Assembly (NCBI RefSeq): GCF_002192415.1
Contig: NZ_CP021780.1
Coordinates: forward strand, 7,502,001 to 7,566,000
DNA from: Paenibacillus donghaensis
Lineage (GTDB): Bacteria > Bacillota > Bacilli > Paenibacillales > Paenibacillaceae
Direction of reading: 5' to 3'
DNA: 64,000 nt
The position numbers were made by a program, and so were the translations under genes. Below are positions 54,126 to 63,908 of this stretch, one piece after another. The notes below the pieces were generated by a model, which saw nothing but the letters and a program-made list of their open reading frames with translations, did not search any database and was not told the DNA's origin. Each line of letters starts with the position of its first letter. The stretch's first letter is position 1.

Positions 54126-54210
54126 AACTCTTATCGCAAGATTGAAAAATCATCTCCATCCCTTGCAGATATACCTCTAATGATTGCGATATAGCTGTTG
54201 TAGCAGAGAC

Positions 54211-54262
54211 GGTAACGGATGCCGCCTCCTGGAGAGGACGTCGAAGCCAGTTCTTCTTGGCC
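54211..54262. repeat. dispersed repeat A, partial copy 4
   Basis: AACGGATGCCGCCTCCTGGA, GAGGACGTCGAAGCC and GTTCTTCTTGG match the right half of copy 2 at 19490-19540. The left half is missing. Confidence 0.7.
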
Positions 54263-54345
54263 CCGATCCGAAATAATGTGACCCAAAACCGAAATTTGCC
54301 GCCTTACGTCCCAAGGGGGAACACCGTACAATAAATACATAAGAT

Positions 54346-54359
54346 TGTAAACGCTTTAT
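54346..54359 (+). promoter_or_regulatory. cre-like site of the sugar importer operon
   Basis: TGTAAACGCTTTAT matches 12 of 14 cre positions, 36 bases before the permease start. CcpA control of the importer is plausible. Confidence 0.5.
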
Positions 54360-54394
54360 ATACAAAAGACAGAGAGAGCTTGGAGGTCCATACG

Positions 54395-55384
54395 ATGGAG
54401 AATAAAAAAGTTGCCGGGGCACAACCGGCTCTGGCGCCGCTGACTTCGCCTAATTTCGAAACCGGTTCAGGTAAACGGAGTTCGCTGTGGAAGAGGCTCG
54501 TAGCCCAGAGGCATCTGCAGATCATGGCGTTGCTTGGCGTAGTTTGGATGATTATATTCAACTACATTCCGATGTACGGGATCATCATCGCGTTCAAGGA
54601 ATTCAACATCGTCAAGAGCATCTCGGAAGCGCCTTGGGTAGGGCTCACACACTTCCGGGAATTTCTCGACGATGATAATCTGGTAAATGTCATCCGCAAT
54701 ACGCTGGGCATTAGCTTGATCAAGCTGTTCATCGGTTTTCCGCTGCCGATCATCTTTGCCCTGTTTCTGAATGAGATCCGTAATGTGCGCTTCAAAAAAA
54801 GTATTCAGACAATTTCCTATCTGCCGCATTTTCTCTCCTGGGTTGTGCTTGGCGGTATCCTGGCCACGTGGTTGGCCGATGTGGGAATTATCAACAATAT
54901 TCTGCTGGCGCTTCATCTGATTGATCAGCCGATATCCTATCTGGCCGAACCGAGCTATTTCTGGACGATCGTGATTTCCTCGGATATCTGGAAAGAGCTG
55001 GGCTGGTCTGCGATCATCTATCTGGCGGCCATCTCCGGGGTATCCCCCGAGATGTATGAGGCGGCGACGATTGACGGAGCCGGACGTTTTCAGAAAATGT
55101 TCTATGTGACGCTGCCTTCCATCAAGTCGACCATCGGCATTCTGTTCATTCTGGCGGTCAGCGGTGTGCTGAACTCCAACTTCGACCAGATTCTGGTGCT
55201 GCGCAACTCCTTGAATGACAGTGCCAGCAATGTAATTGATTATTACGTGTATTATACCGGGATTCTGAACGGCCGCTTCTCGTATTCCACCGCTGTTGGA
55301 TTGCTGAAGTCGGTGATCGCGATGGTTCTGCTGGTGATTGCCAACCAGGTATCCAAAAAAATCAACGACACCTCGTTGTTCTAG
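54395..55384 (+). CDS. sugar ABC transporter permease, LplB type
   Basis: This 329-residue permease has six transmembrane segments after a ~45-residue cytoplasmic start. It shows YIPMYGIIIAFKEFNIV and the coupling loop EMYEAATIDGAGRFQKMFYVTLPSI of CUT1 importers. TTGGAGG supports the ATG at 54395. The start at 54380 lacks a site. It forms the channel with the next gene product and takes substrate from the lipoprotein encoded third. As usual for LplB/LplC systems, no ATPase gene is nearby, and a shared MsmX-type ATPase is expected. Confidence 0.92.
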   Translation: MENKKVAGAQPALAPLTSPNFETGSGKRSSLWKRLVAQRHLQIMALLGVVWMIIFNYIPMYGIIIAFKEFNIVKSISEAPWVGLTHFREFLDDDNLVNVIRNTLGISLIKLFIGFPLPIIFALFLNEIRNVRFKKSIQTISYLPHFLSWVVLGGILATWLADVGIINNILLALHLIDQPISYLAEPSYFWTIVISSDIWKELGWSAIIYLAAISGVSPEMYEAATIDGAGRFQKMFYVTLPSIKSTIGILFILAVSGVLNSNFDQILVLRNSLNDSASNVIDYYVYYTGILNGRFSYSTAVGLLKSVIAMVLLVIANQVSKKINDTSLF

Positions 55385-55402
55385 GAATAGGAGGACTTGC
55401 AC

Positions 55403-56293
55403 ATGTTTGCACTGAACCGTAAGACTAAAGGCGAAGCGCTGTTTGACATTATCAATAATATCCTGATGTTATGTATTTGCTTCATTACGCTATACCCGAT
55501 CTGGTATGTGCTGGTTAATGCCTTCAACAACGGCAATGATGCCATGCAGGGGGGCATCTACTGGTGGCCGCGGATGTTTACGCTGGAGAACTTCAAGGCT
55601 GTGTTCGAAAGTCCCGGCATTATGCAGTCCATGTGGATTACGGTCGCTAAGACGCTGATCGGCGTAGTAGCCCATGTATTTTTCACGGCAATGGTTGCTT
55701 ATGCCTTCTCCCGCAGAAATCTGATCGGCGGCAGATTCTATATGATCCTGGGAACGATTACGATGTTCTTCGGCGGCGGGCTGATCCCTTCCTTCCTGCT
55801 GATCCGCGATCTGCACCTGCTGGAGAATTTCATGGTGTATATTATTCCGGTATTGTTCAGTTTCTTTGATCTCATTATCTTCATGACCTTCTTCCGTGAG
55901 ATTCCCGATGGACTAGAGGAAGCAGCGAGAATTGACGGGGCCAATGACTGGTCGATCTTTCTGCGGGTGGTCCTGCCGGTGTCGATGCCGGTAATTGCCA
56001 CAATTGCGCTGTTCCACGGGGTCTATCAATGGAATGATTATTTCACGGGGATGATCTATATCAACAACGAGAGTCTGCAGCCTATACAGACCTATCTCTA
56101 CCGCGTTGTGGCCCAGTCCAGCTCGTCCCAGATGATGGTGGCTGTGCAGGGCAGCGCCGCTACCAAGACGGTCACCTCCCAATCGATCAAGCTGGCGACC
56201 ATGGTGGTCACCACGCTGCCAATCGTCTTCGTCTATCCGTTCCTGCAGCGTTATTTCGTCAAAGGGATGATGATTGGTTCAATCAAGGGGTAA
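55403..56293 (+). CDS. sugar ABC transporter permease, LplC/YtcP type
   Basis: The 296-residue product has six transmembrane segments, LYPIWYVLVNAFNNGNDAM near the N-terminus and the coupling loop DGLEEAARIDGANDWSIFLRVVLP. The C-terminus YPFLQRYFVKGMMIGSIKG is diagnostic of the LplC family. AGGAGGA lies seven bases before the ATG at 55403. It is the partner of the preceding permease and separated from it by 18 bases. Confidence 0.93.
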   Translation: MFALNRKTKGEALFDIINNILMLCICFITLYPIWYVLVNAFNNGNDAMQGGIYWWPRMFTLENFKAVFESPGIMQSMWITVAKTLIGVVAHVFFTAMVAYAFSRRNLIGGRFYMILGTITMFFGGGLIPSFLLIRDLHLLENFMVYIIPVLFSFFDLIIFMTFFREIPDGLEEAARIDGANDWSIFLRVVLPVSMPVIATIALFHGVYQWNDYFTGMIYINNESLQPIQTYLYRVVAQSSSSQMMVAVQGSAATKTVTSQSIKLATMVVTTLPIVFVYPFLQRYFVKGMMIGSIKG

Positions 56294-56325
56294 TCGGAGG
56301 CCAGCCGGCCTCCCTCCATACAAGG

Positions 56326-56363
56326 TAACTCCTCCAGCCGTATTGCAGCGGTCCTGGAGTTAT
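56326..56363 (+). other. intercistronic hairpin before the binding-protein gene
   Basis: TAACTCC-T-CCAG pairs with CTGGAGTTA around GTATTGCAGCG. There is no T-run. It may protect the mRNA of the abundantly needed lipoprotein. Confidence 0.45.
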
Positions 56364-56403
56364 AACTTATAAAGTAAACATCTTACGAAAAGGGGTAAAA
56401 AAG

Positions 56404-58083
56404 ATGGGGATAAATCGTAAGCCCAAAAAAATGCTGGTGACACTGCTGGCACTGATGATGACGCTGAGCGCAGCAGGCTGCTCCAGCGGCAATAACACGA
56501 ATAACGGAGCGAAGGCAAGCAATGAGCCTGCTGCTACCACAGCGGCTGACGCTACAGCTGCACCGGTTAACGCAGATGAGCCTGGCTGGAAATCCGACAC
56601 TTCACCGATTACTTTTGACTGGTACCTGAACTTCGCCTGGTTCCCGAACAAATGGGGAGTGGACCCAACCTCCCAATACATCACCAAAAAAACAGGGGTT
56701 AACCTGAATTTCATCGTTCCTGCAGGCAATGAGAATGAGAAGCTGAACACGCTGATTGCTTCCGGCAGCCTGCCCGATTTCATCACGCTGGGCTTCTGGG
56801 AAGATGCCGTGAAGAAGATGGTTGAAGGCGAGCTGGTGCTGCCGCTCAATAAGCTGGCTGAAGAATATGATCCCTATTTCTTCAAGGTATCCGATGCCGA
56901 CAAGCTGGGCTGGTATACTGAAACGGATGGTAACGTATACGCTTATCCAAACTCCTCTTCCTCTCCGGCAGATTATAAGAAATACGGTGAGAACTATGTA
57001 TCCAACCAGACCTTCGTGGTCCGTAAGGATATCTATGAAGCGATTGGAAGCCCGGACATGCGCACTCCGGAAGGATTTGTGAATGCGCTTAAGTTGGCGA
57101 AGGAGAAATTCCCGGATATTAATGGACAGCCGATGATTCCGCTCGCCCTGCATGAATTCACAGCAACCGGCAACGACTCGCTGGAAGCTTATATTCAGAA
57201 CTATCTGGCTATTCCGCGTGAGAAGGACGGCAAGCTGTATAACCGTGAGACCGATCCTGAGTATATCCGCTGGATGAAGACGCTTCGCCAGGCGAACCAG
57301 GATGGGCTGCTCGCCAAGGACATCTTCATTGACAAACGTCCGCAGATGGAAGAGAAGATTGCCCAAGGCCGCTACTTCGCCATGCTGTATCAACGGACTG
57401 ATTTTGCAGCACAGCTAGGAACGCTGCATCAGCAAGACCCGAATAAGGTGTATATCGCTGTCGACGGGCCGGCCAACGCCAATCTGGATGCGCCACGTCT
57501 GAACGGCCCCGGCATCTCCGGCTGGACGGTAACCCTGATCTCCAAGGATGTGAAGGATAAAGAGCGGGCCATTAAGTTCCTCAGCTATCTGAACAGTGAA
57601 GAGGGCAATAAAGACCTGTACCTGGGCGAAAAAGGCGTCAGCTATGATACGATTGACGGCAAGGACCAATTTAAGCCGGAAGTCTTCGAGCTGATGAATA
57701 AAGACCGCTCCGCATTCGACAAGCAATATGGCTCCTCGTTCACCTTCTGGATGCTGCAGAATACCAATATTACCGATCAATGGGCACCTAAATCGGTGGA
57801 GCCCTTCAAACAGCTGGAAGACTGGACGAAAGGCAAGACCCACAGTAATTCCGAGTTTGACCAGATTGATCCACTTGGCAATTCCCCTGAAGGTATTATT
57901 GGTGCTAAAATTAAAGAGCTGCGCGGCAAAACCCTGCCGAAGCTGCTGATGTCCGCATCCGACGAGGAATTCGACAAGATCTGGACCGAATATATCAAGA
58001 AGCAAGAGGATCTGGGGCTGTCCAAGTTCCAGGCATTCCAACAGACGAAATACGAAGAGAACAAGAAGAAACTCGGTATGTAA
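56404..58083 (+). CDS. extracellular sugar-binding lipoprotein (LipO/LplA type)
   Basis: This 559-residue lipoprotein has a signal peptide ending in the lipobox LSAAGC (Cys26 region), an Asn/Ala/Thr-rich linker and a large solute-binding domain of the LplA family (NLNFIVPAGNENEKLNTLIASGSLPDFI, TFVVRKDIYEAIGSPDMRTPEGFVNALK). It captures a carbohydrate for the two preceding permeases. The YesM/YesN pair that follows probably senses the same compound or its transport. The ligand is unknown, but the nearby phosphorylase-like enzyme suggests an oligosaccharide. A terminator follows. Confidence 0.92.
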   Translation: MGINRKPKKMLVTLLALMMTLSAAGCSSGNNTNNGAKASNEPAATTAADATAAPVNADEPGWKSDTSPITFDWYLNFAWFPNKWGVDPTSQYITKKTGVNLNFIVPAGNENEKLNTLIASGSLPDFITLGFWEDAVKKMVEGELVLPLNKLAEEYDPYFFKVSDADKLGWYTETDGNVYAYPNSSSSPADYKKYGENYVSNQTFVVRKDIYEAIGSPDMRTPEGFVNALKLAKEKFPDINGQPMIPLALHEFTATGNDSLEAYIQNYLAIPREKDGKLYNRETDPEYIRWMKTLRQANQDGLLAKDIFIDKRPQMEEKIAQGRYFAMLYQRTDFAAQLGTLHQQDPNKVYIAVDGPANANLDAPRLNGPGISGWTVTLISKDVKDKERAIKFLSYLNSEEGNKDLYLGEKGVSYDTIDGKDQFKPEVFELMNKDRSAFDKQYGSSFTFWMLQNTNITDQWAPKSVEPFKQLEDWTKGKTHSNSEFDQIDPLGNSPEGIIGAKIKELRGKTLPKLLMSASDEEFDKIWTEYIKKQEDLGLSKFQAFQQTKYEENKKKLGM

Positions 58084-58091
58084 TATAGCTT

Positions 58092-58128
58092 CACCCAAAC
58101 GCCCGCTGCCCGCGGGCTTTTGGGTTCT
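58092..58128 (+). terminator. intrinsic terminator
   Basis: ACCCAAACGCCCGC and GCGGGCTTTTGGGT pair around TGCC after the binding-protein gene. Read-through into the two-component genes is possible. Confidence 0.75.
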
Positions 58129-58173
58129 TGGGTAACATGCAGAAGTAACAGGTACAGCGGGGGTGGCAGAAGC

Positions 58174-60075
58174 GTGAAATCGAACAAAGACAGAGCCGCC
58201 GTATGGAGTTCATTTATGTACTGGTGGGGGAGGCGTTCCCTGCAGAGCCGGCTGCTGGCCGCATATATATTCATTGTTCTTGGACCTTGCCTGATGGTGT
58301 CGGTCTATTCCTACCAGGCGATTAATAACACGTATATGCGTGATGCGATCGCTAAGAACAGCTATGTGCTGGACATGGAGAAGCAGCATATTTTTAATCA
58401 GGTTGAAGCGATGGAGCGGGCCGTGCAGATGGCCTATGAAGACAAGGAAGTTGTTGATTACCTTACGAATGCAAGCGAGCCTGAACTGGAGAAGCTGGTG
58501 GAGTTCAACACCGGAACTCTAGTAAATATGGCACGCATCCAATATAACAATCCCAACATTGAGCATTTACGCTTGTATTCGAAAAGCACGAAGCTGCATG
58601 AGATTTCACCGATTGTGTTCCGGGAAGAGCGTGTAGCGGGTGAGCCGTGGTTTCAGAAGGCGATGAAACTGGAGGGGCGGCAGTCCTGGTCGTATCTGAG
58701 TAATGATCCCGATCTGATGCAGCGCTTCATAGGTCAGACGTCCAGACCCACCCCCAAAGTATCGCTGCTGCGGGAGATGAACCGGCCGACAGGCAACCAT
58801 ATCGGCATGTTTCAGGTCGACATGCTGCTGGAGCGGTTTACACCGAGGACGTATGCTGCAGCACAGGATAACCAGACTCAGATGTTCCTGGTGGACGAGG
58901 AGCAGCAGATATTTACCAGGCGGGACCCTTCTTTTCTCAAGGATAACCCACGGATGGCTGAAGCGATCCAGACCCGGCTGCAGGCCTACAGGGAAACCGG
59001 AGAATGGAACATTCACTATACGGAGAACGGCCATTCGTTTCTGCTGCTCTTCACCCCGCTGGATCGAATTCATGCGTATCTGCTCAATGTAGTTTCCATG
59101 GAAGAAATCATGAAGGATATTTCCAACACAAGGAATCTGATTATCGGGGCCAACGTCGGATTTATTGTGCTGTTAAGTGTGATTGCCTATGTGCTGAATG
59201 CTTTTATTCTGAAGAATCTGCGTCTGTTGACTGATACGATGAAAAAAGTGCGCCGGGGAGAGGCCTACAGCGGGATTCTGATTAAAGGCGGGGGCGAAGT
59301 GGGCGAGCTGGCCCATCACTTCTCGAAGCTGATGAATACGATCAACACGCTGGTAGCCCAGGCGGTGCACAAACAGGCGCTGTCCAAGGAAGCCGAGCTG
59401 CGGACCTTGCATAATCAGATTGATGCCCACTTCCTGTATAATACCCTGGAGAATATCAAGATGAAGGCCGAAATTGAAGATCAACGGGCGATTTCCGATG
59501 CGCTCACCTCTCTGGGCGGAATGATGCGTTATAACTTCAAATGGTCCGGGGAATATGTGAAGCTGCGGGATGAGATCCGCCATATCGAGAATTACATTGA
59601 GGTTATGAATATCCGCTTCGAACATCCGGTACAGCTGAAGCTTCATATTGAAGCCATTTATCTGGAGCTGGAGGTGCTGAAGATGTCTCTGCAGCCGATT
59701 GTGGAGAACAGTGTGAAGCATGCCTGGTCCACGGGCGACGAGGAAGCGGAGAACCGGATGATTCGGATTGAGGTGTCAGAGGCGGATGGCGAGATTGTCA
59801 TCGCCGTTCATGATAACGGCACCGGTCTTGCGACTGAGAAATTGTCAGCGCTGCGCACCACGCTCTATGCTCCCGAGGAACAGGCGGACGATTTCAGCGG
59901 ATCACGGGAGGGCGGACGCCGGGCTGGCGGCATTGGACTACGGAATGTGCACCAGCGTCTGCAATTGTTCTATGGCGAGGTTTATGGGCTGGAAATACAC
60001 AGCGAAGCGGGAAGCTGGACAACGGTCTTTATGACCCTGCCCAAAGTTCTTTTGACGGGAGACCCAGAGCGATGA
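58174..60075 (+). CDS. YesM-family sensor histidine kinase
   Basis: The 633-residue kinase has a transmembrane segment near residues 25-45, an extracellular Cache-like sensor of about 280 residues, a second segment near 330-350, HAMP, the His_kinase box HNQIDAHFLYNTLENIKMKA and an ATPase domain with HDNGTG and GIGLRNVHQRL. The GTG at 58174 follows GGGGGTGG and is preferred to a start at 58120 inside the terminator. It overlaps the yesN-type gene by four bases. It probably senses the sugar imported by the adjacent ABC system. Confidence 0.92.
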   Translation: MKSNKDRAAVWSSFMYWWGRRSLQSRLLAAYIFIVLGPCLMVSVYSYQAINNTYMRDAIAKNSYVLDMEKQHIFNQVEAMERAVQMAYEDKEVVDYLTNASEPELEKLVEFNTGTLVNMARIQYNNPNIEHLRLYSKSTKLHEISPIVFREERVAGEPWFQKAMKLEGRQSWSYLSNDPDLMQRFIGQTSRPTPKVSLLREMNRPTGNHIGMFQVDMLLERFTPRTYAAAQDNQTQMFLVDEEQQIFTRRDPSFLKDNPRMAEAIQTRLQAYRETGEWNIHYTENGHSFLLLFTPLDRIHAYLLNVVSMEEIMKDISNTRNLIIGANVGFIVLLSVIAYVLNAFILKNLRLLTDTMKKVRRGEAYSGILIKGGGEVGELAHHFSKLMNTINTLVAQAVHKQALSKEAELRTLHNQIDAHFLYNTLENIKMKAEIEDQRAISDALTSLGGMMRYNFKWSGEYVKLRDEIRHIENYIEVMNIRFEHPVQLKLHIEAIYLELEVLKMSLQPIVENSVKHAWSTGDEEAENRMIRIEVSEADGEIVIAVHDNGTGLATEKLSALRTTLYAPEEQADDFSGSREGGRRAGGIGLRNVHQRLQLFYGEVYGLEIHSEAGSWTTVFMTLPKVLLTGDPER

Positions 60076-61622
60076 TTAAACTGCTGATTGTAGATGATGA
60101 GAAAATGATCCGCCAGGGTCTGAAAACCATGATTGAGCGGGAATATCCCGGTGTGTACAGGATTGAGATGGCCGGAAACGGCGCGGAGGCGCTGGAGCGG
60201 TTCCGGCAAGAGCCGGCAGATATCCTGATTACGGATATTCGGATGCCGGTTATGGATGGAATTACCCTGCTGGAACGTCTGGCTGCCGGGGCGGGAAACG
60301 GAGTGGAGCCGGCAGTTGTGATTCTGAGCGGCTATGATGATTTCGAATATGCCAAAAGCGCGATCCGTTACCGGGTGAAGGACTATCTGCTGAAGCCGAT
60401 CCGCCGCGATGAGCTGTTCGGCAGTCTGGAACGGATCATCAAGGAGCGGGAGCAGCAGGGACTTGAGGCCCGCCGGATGGAACTGGAGACGGAGAGCTAC
60501 CGCAAGGAGCTGCGGACCAGCAGGCTGCGCAGCCTGCTGATGCTGGGTGAGGGCCAGCCGGAGCCTGAGGTGCAGGCAGAGCTGGAGCAGCTTCGGTTGC
60601 CTTTTATCGTAGGCGTGCTGAATTATCATTATACTGACGGCACCCGCATGAAGCCGGGAGAGGTGCAGGGCATGCTGGAGCGGTTGTCCGGACGCCTCGA
60701 CCAGAGGTTTACGGAGATCCTGACAGACTGGGAGGGCAAGCTGGTATTGATCGGGCAAGACAAGACCTGCTTCCTTGAGCTGGCTGCTAAGGCTGAAGCC
60801 AGGGAATTGAAGGGGCTTGTAATCGGGATCAGCGGAACGGGCTTGCTGCCGGCAGAGCTGCGTACCTGCTATAAGGAAGCCTGCCGGGCGTTACAATATG
60901 CTTTTCTGTACCCTCAGGCGGGATTTATCGACTTCGAGGAGATTGTGGAGAACCGGCTAAGGTTTCCTGTGCCCGAGGAGGAACTGCGCAAGCTGCTGAA
61001 TATGCTGGGCACCGGCCGGGAGAAGGAGATGAAGCAGCTGCTGGCGGTGATTTTTCAGACAGAGCACCTGAACGATCTGGACCTCTCCTACCTGGAGGCG
61101 GCGGGCCGCAGTATGAATGAGCGTGTGCTGGATGAAGTGTTCCGCATTCATGGGGAGGCTTCGGTTGAAGTGTTGAAGCTGTACCGTACCGTAGGCAATA
61201 TGTATAACTTTCGCCATTTCCATGACTACTACCGGGCGCTTGAACATCTGCTGATCAGTGTGGGCGATTATATTATGGGCGTAAGATCGGTGCATACCGA
61301 GCATGCGGATATGAAGGAGGCGCTAAATTATATCAACACCCACTATGCCCGGCCGCTGAATATGGCGATGGTCAGCAATCATGTTTCGCTGAATTATTCC
61401 TATTTCAGTGAGGCCTTCAAGGCCTACACGGGAGAGAGCTTCGTGGTGTATCTCAAAAAAGTGCGTATAGAGCACGCCAAGCAGCTGCTGGCTAAAGGCA
61501 GTCATCGGCTGGCAGAGGTTTCGGAAGCGGTAGGCATCGAGAACAGCAAGCAGTTCGCCCGCGTCTTCCGGGAGCTGGAGGGCATCTCGCCCGCTGAATA
61601 CCGGGCCAAATTAATGTTATAA
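60072..61622 (+). CDS. YesN-type response regulator with AraC DNA-binding domain
   Basis: This 516-residue regulator has an N-terminal receiver (phospho-Asp in ILITDIRMPVMDG, Lys in LLKPIRRDE), a middle region of about 250 residues of poorly conserved sequence and a C-terminal AraC domain of two helix-turn-helices (NMAMVSNHVSLNYSYFSEAFKAYTG and EVSEAVGIENSKQFARVFRELEGISPAEYR). It is translationally coupled to the kinase gene. The likely targets are the adjacent importer genes. Confidence 0.94.
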   Translation: MIKLLIVDDEKMIRQGLKTMIEREYPGVYRIEMAGNGAEALERFRQEPADILITDIRMPVMDGITLLERLAAGAGNGVEPAVVILSGYDDFEYAKSAIRYRVKDYLLKPIRRDELFGSLERIIKEREQQGLEARRMELETESYRKELRTSRLRSLLMLGEGQPEPEVQAELEQLRLPFIVGVLNYHYTDGTRMKPGEVQGMLERLSGRLDQRFTEILTDWEGKLVLIGQDKTCFLELAAKAEARELKGLVIGISGTGLLPAELRTCYKEACRALQYAFLYPQAGFIDFEEIVENRLRFPVPEEELRKLLNMLGTGREKEMKQLLAVIFQTEHLNDLDLSYLEAAGRSMNERVLDEVFRIHGEASVEVLKLYRTVGNMYNFRHFHDYYRALEHLLISVGDYIMGVRSVHTEHADMKEALNYINTHYARPLNMAMVSNHVSLNYSYFSEAFKAYTGESFVVYLKKVRIEHAKQLLAKGSHRLAEVSEAVGIENSKQFARVFRELEGISPAEYRAKLML

Positions 61623-61655
61623 TGGCGGCATATTCAGACGGGAGGAAGATGACCA

Positions 61656-62297
61656 ATGAATCTAACCACCACCATTTATTTGACCCGCCATGGGGAGACG
61701 GAATGGAACGTGCAGCAGCGTATGCAAGGCCATCAGGATTCACCGCTTACCGCGCTTGGAGTGAAGCAGGCGGAGTGGCTGAGCCGCGGGCTGCTCCGGG
61801 AGCCGATCGACGTGATCTATACCAGCCCGAGCCGCCGCACGCAGCGGACGGCCGAAATTATACGGGGGGAGCGGGAGATTCCGGTGTATCCGGCGGAAGC
61901 TTTTATGGAGATAGGCATGGGCCCGTGGGAAGGCAGGAATACAGCGGAACTGAGGGAAGCATATGCTGAGCCATACCGCAACTTCTGGGAAGATCCCGGG
62001 AAATTCGAGGTGGAGGGCGGAGAGACTTTCGCGCAGGTACAGGCCCGGGCGCTGGAGAAGCTGCAGGAGATTCTGCTGGCTCATGAAGGCCAGTCGGTCT
62101 TGATTGTTACCCATACGGTGGTAATCAAGCTGCTGATGGCGTACTGGGAACAGCGGAACCTGCTGCAGCTCTGGGATTTGCCCTACATCTACCCAACCTG
62201 CTTGTGCCAAATCGAATTCGCCGGTGGGACTCCGCGAATTCTGCTCCACGGCGACACCAGCCATTATGAGGAGAGTGAAGCCGGAATGGAGGGGTAG
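61656..62297 (+). CDS. histidine phosphatase-family protein (phosphoglycerate mutase-like)
   Basis: This 213-residue enzyme has the RHG motif (TIYLTRHGETEWNVQQRMQG), YTSPSRRTQRTAEII, the conserved Glu in EIGMGPWEGR and the second His in VTHTVVIKLL. It belongs to the cofactor-independent phosphatase branch (PhoE/CobC/YhfR-like), and the real substrate is unknown. GGAGGAAG precedes the ATG. It starts 34 bases after the response regulator, possibly on the same transcript. Confidence 0.9.
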   Translation: MNLTTTIYLTRHGETEWNVQQRMQGHQDSPLTALGVKQAEWLSRGLLREPIDVIYTSPSRRTQRTAEIIRGEREIPVYPAEAFMEIGMGPWEGRNTAELREAYAEPYRNFWEDPGKFEVEGGETFAQVQARALEKLQEILLAHEGQSVLIVTHTVVIKLLMAYWEQRNLLQLWDLPYIYPTCLCQIEFAGGTPRILLHGDTSHYEESEAGMEG

Positions 62298-62349
62298 CCA
62301 CTGCGCTGCGCATGGTGTAAGGATCGCGAAAGATCAATAGAGTATTGGG

Positions 62350-62382
62350 CAGGCGATATCCTTCAAGCAGGGATATCGCCTG
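62350..62382. terminator. hairpin between convergent genes
   Basis: CAGGCGATATCC and GGATATCGCCTG form a perfect 12-bp stem that overlaps the last codons of the minus-strand MFS gene. The T-run is poor (TGTTGGTG). Confidence 0.55.
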
Positions 62383-63643
62383 TTGGTGCAGCTGGGCCGG
62401 GAGGGAGCTTCCGCCGGACTTCCGCCTTCAGGGCGGAGAGATCTCCATTCAGCATCCGCAGGTTCGGAACAAACCATGCGGCTGTACAGTAGAGTGCGGG
62501 CATCAGGCCGGCAGAGAGAACCAGGATCCGTACGCCGTAATGCTGGGCAATTGCACCTCCCGCCAGTGCACCAACCGGAAGCAGGCTGCTGGACAGCAGG
62601 AAACGGATGGAATTCACCCGGCCCTGCAGGTGATTCGGGACCAGTCTTCCGTGCAAGGAAGAGCTTAGTGAGCTGAAGAAGGGGGTGGTAATTCCCGAGA
62701 GGAACAACGCAGTAAGCACCAGCGGGTAGCTGTCGGTCAGGCCCAGGAACGAGACGGACAGGCTGGTGGCTGCCAGTGTGCCGAGCATGACAGGAGTCCG
62801 CTGCTTGATCTCGCCTACCCAGGAGACAATGCCCAGCCCGGCTAGGGTACCCAGCGCAAAGGCCGAGGATAACGTCCCCATCGCTGCGGCATCCCGGTGG
62901 AGGACTTCGTTGACATAAGGGACCATTAGGGTCCAGATGGCAAAAGAGCTCATATTACTGACAGCGGCCATGCCCATGATCAGCAGCATTGCCGGGAATT
63001 GCTTATAGAAGGAGAGACCATCGCCAATCTCTCCGATATACGCTGTGATGGAGAAGGCGGCAGAACTGGATTTGGCGGGTCTGTCCTGGTTCGGCAGGTA
63101 CAGCAGTGTGAGGATGGCTGCTGTATAACAGACTGCATTAATCCCCATTGCGGGCAGCGCGCCTGTAGCTGCGATCAAGGTTCCGGCCAGCGCCGGGCCC
63201 AGCAGGGCGGCGGCATTCCTGCAGCCGTCGATAACGGCGAAGGCCCGCATCAGCCGCTCTTCGCCGGCAATGCCGGGCAGGACGGCCATGGCCGTCGGCA
63301 TGAACAGGGCGGAGCAGGCTCCGCTCAGTCCAGCGGCCACGAACAGATGCCACAGCTGGAGCTGTCCGGCAAGCCCCATGGCCAGCGGTAGCGCCAGGGC
63401 GAGCAGGCGCACGGCCGCGAGGCTGGCCATCAGCCGTCCGCGGTGCAGCCGGTCTGACAGCGGCGAGCCAAGCAGGCGCAGCAGCAGCTCGGGAATGGTA
63501 GAGCTGAGCGCCAGCGCGCCCATCGCCAGCTTGGAGCCGGTGATCTCATACACCATCCACTCCATGGCCAGCAGACCAAAGGTATCTCCAAAGGAACTTA
63601 GGGTAATCGTAGTAAGCAGACTGTAATAACTGCGTTTGTGCAC
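62363..63643 (-). CDS. MFS transporter (MFS_3, macrolide-efflux-like)
   Basis: The 426-residue protein has about 12 transmembrane segments and the motif A-like loops GSPLSDRLHRGRLMAS and VNSIRFLLSSSLLPVG of the MFS_3 family, which includes putative macrolide and siderophore exporters. The GTG at 63643 follows GGAG with 10-base spacing. The substrate is unknown. The hairpin at its end overlaps the final codons. Confidence 0.88.
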   Translation of the reverse strand: MHKRSYYSLLTTITLSSFGDTFGLLAMEWMVYEITGSKLAMGALALSSTIPELLLRLLGSPLSDRLHRGRLMASLAAVRLLALALPLAMGLAGQLQLWHLFVAAGLSGACSALFMPTAMAVLPGIAGEERLMRAFAVIDGCRNAAALLGPALAGTLIAATGALPAMGINAVCYTAAILTLLYLPNQDRPAKSSSAAFSITAYIGEIGDGLSFYKQFPAMLLIMGMAAVSNMSSFAIWTLMVPYVNEVLHRDAAAMGTLSSAFALGTLAGLGIVSWVGEIKQRTPVMLGTLAATSLSVSFLGLTDSYPLVLTALFLSGITTPFFSSLSSSLHGRLVPNHLQGRVNSIRFLLSSSLLPVGALAGGAIAQHYGVRILVLSAGLMPALYCTAAWFVPNLRMLNGDLSALKAEVRRKLPPGPAAPTGDIPA

Positions 63644-63837
63644 GGGAAATCATCTCCTTAATTAAGTTGGTAGTGCTTAAGTATGTAATCCTGCGAAAGT
63701 GTAAGTATCGTTGTTATCTGCATTTTTTAATTTTAAAATTTGCTGCGTTATAATTACGGATTAGAGAGTGCCGGGAAGTCTCTGATTGAGATTCGGACCG
63801 GTCAGGCCTGAACCTCCATGAGAGGAGAATTCAGACC

Positions 63838-63882
63838 CTTCCAGACCAGAACGGCCTGGAGGGGGCCGTTCTGGTCTGGAAG
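63838..63882. repeat. long perfect inverted repeat
   Basis: CTTCCAGACCAGAACGGCC and GGCCGTTCTGGTCTGGAAG form a 19-bp perfect stem with a short loop. It lies after the end of the minus-strand gene at the window edge and lacks a T-tract on both sides. Confidence 0.75.
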
Positions 63883-63908
63883 AGCCGTTCTAAAGACTTA
63901 GCCGGGCA

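Noticed and set aside
57415..58274. Long minus-strand frames opposite the binding-protein gene
   Set aside because: Shadow frames of a clearly coding plus-strand gene, without ribosome sites or motifs.
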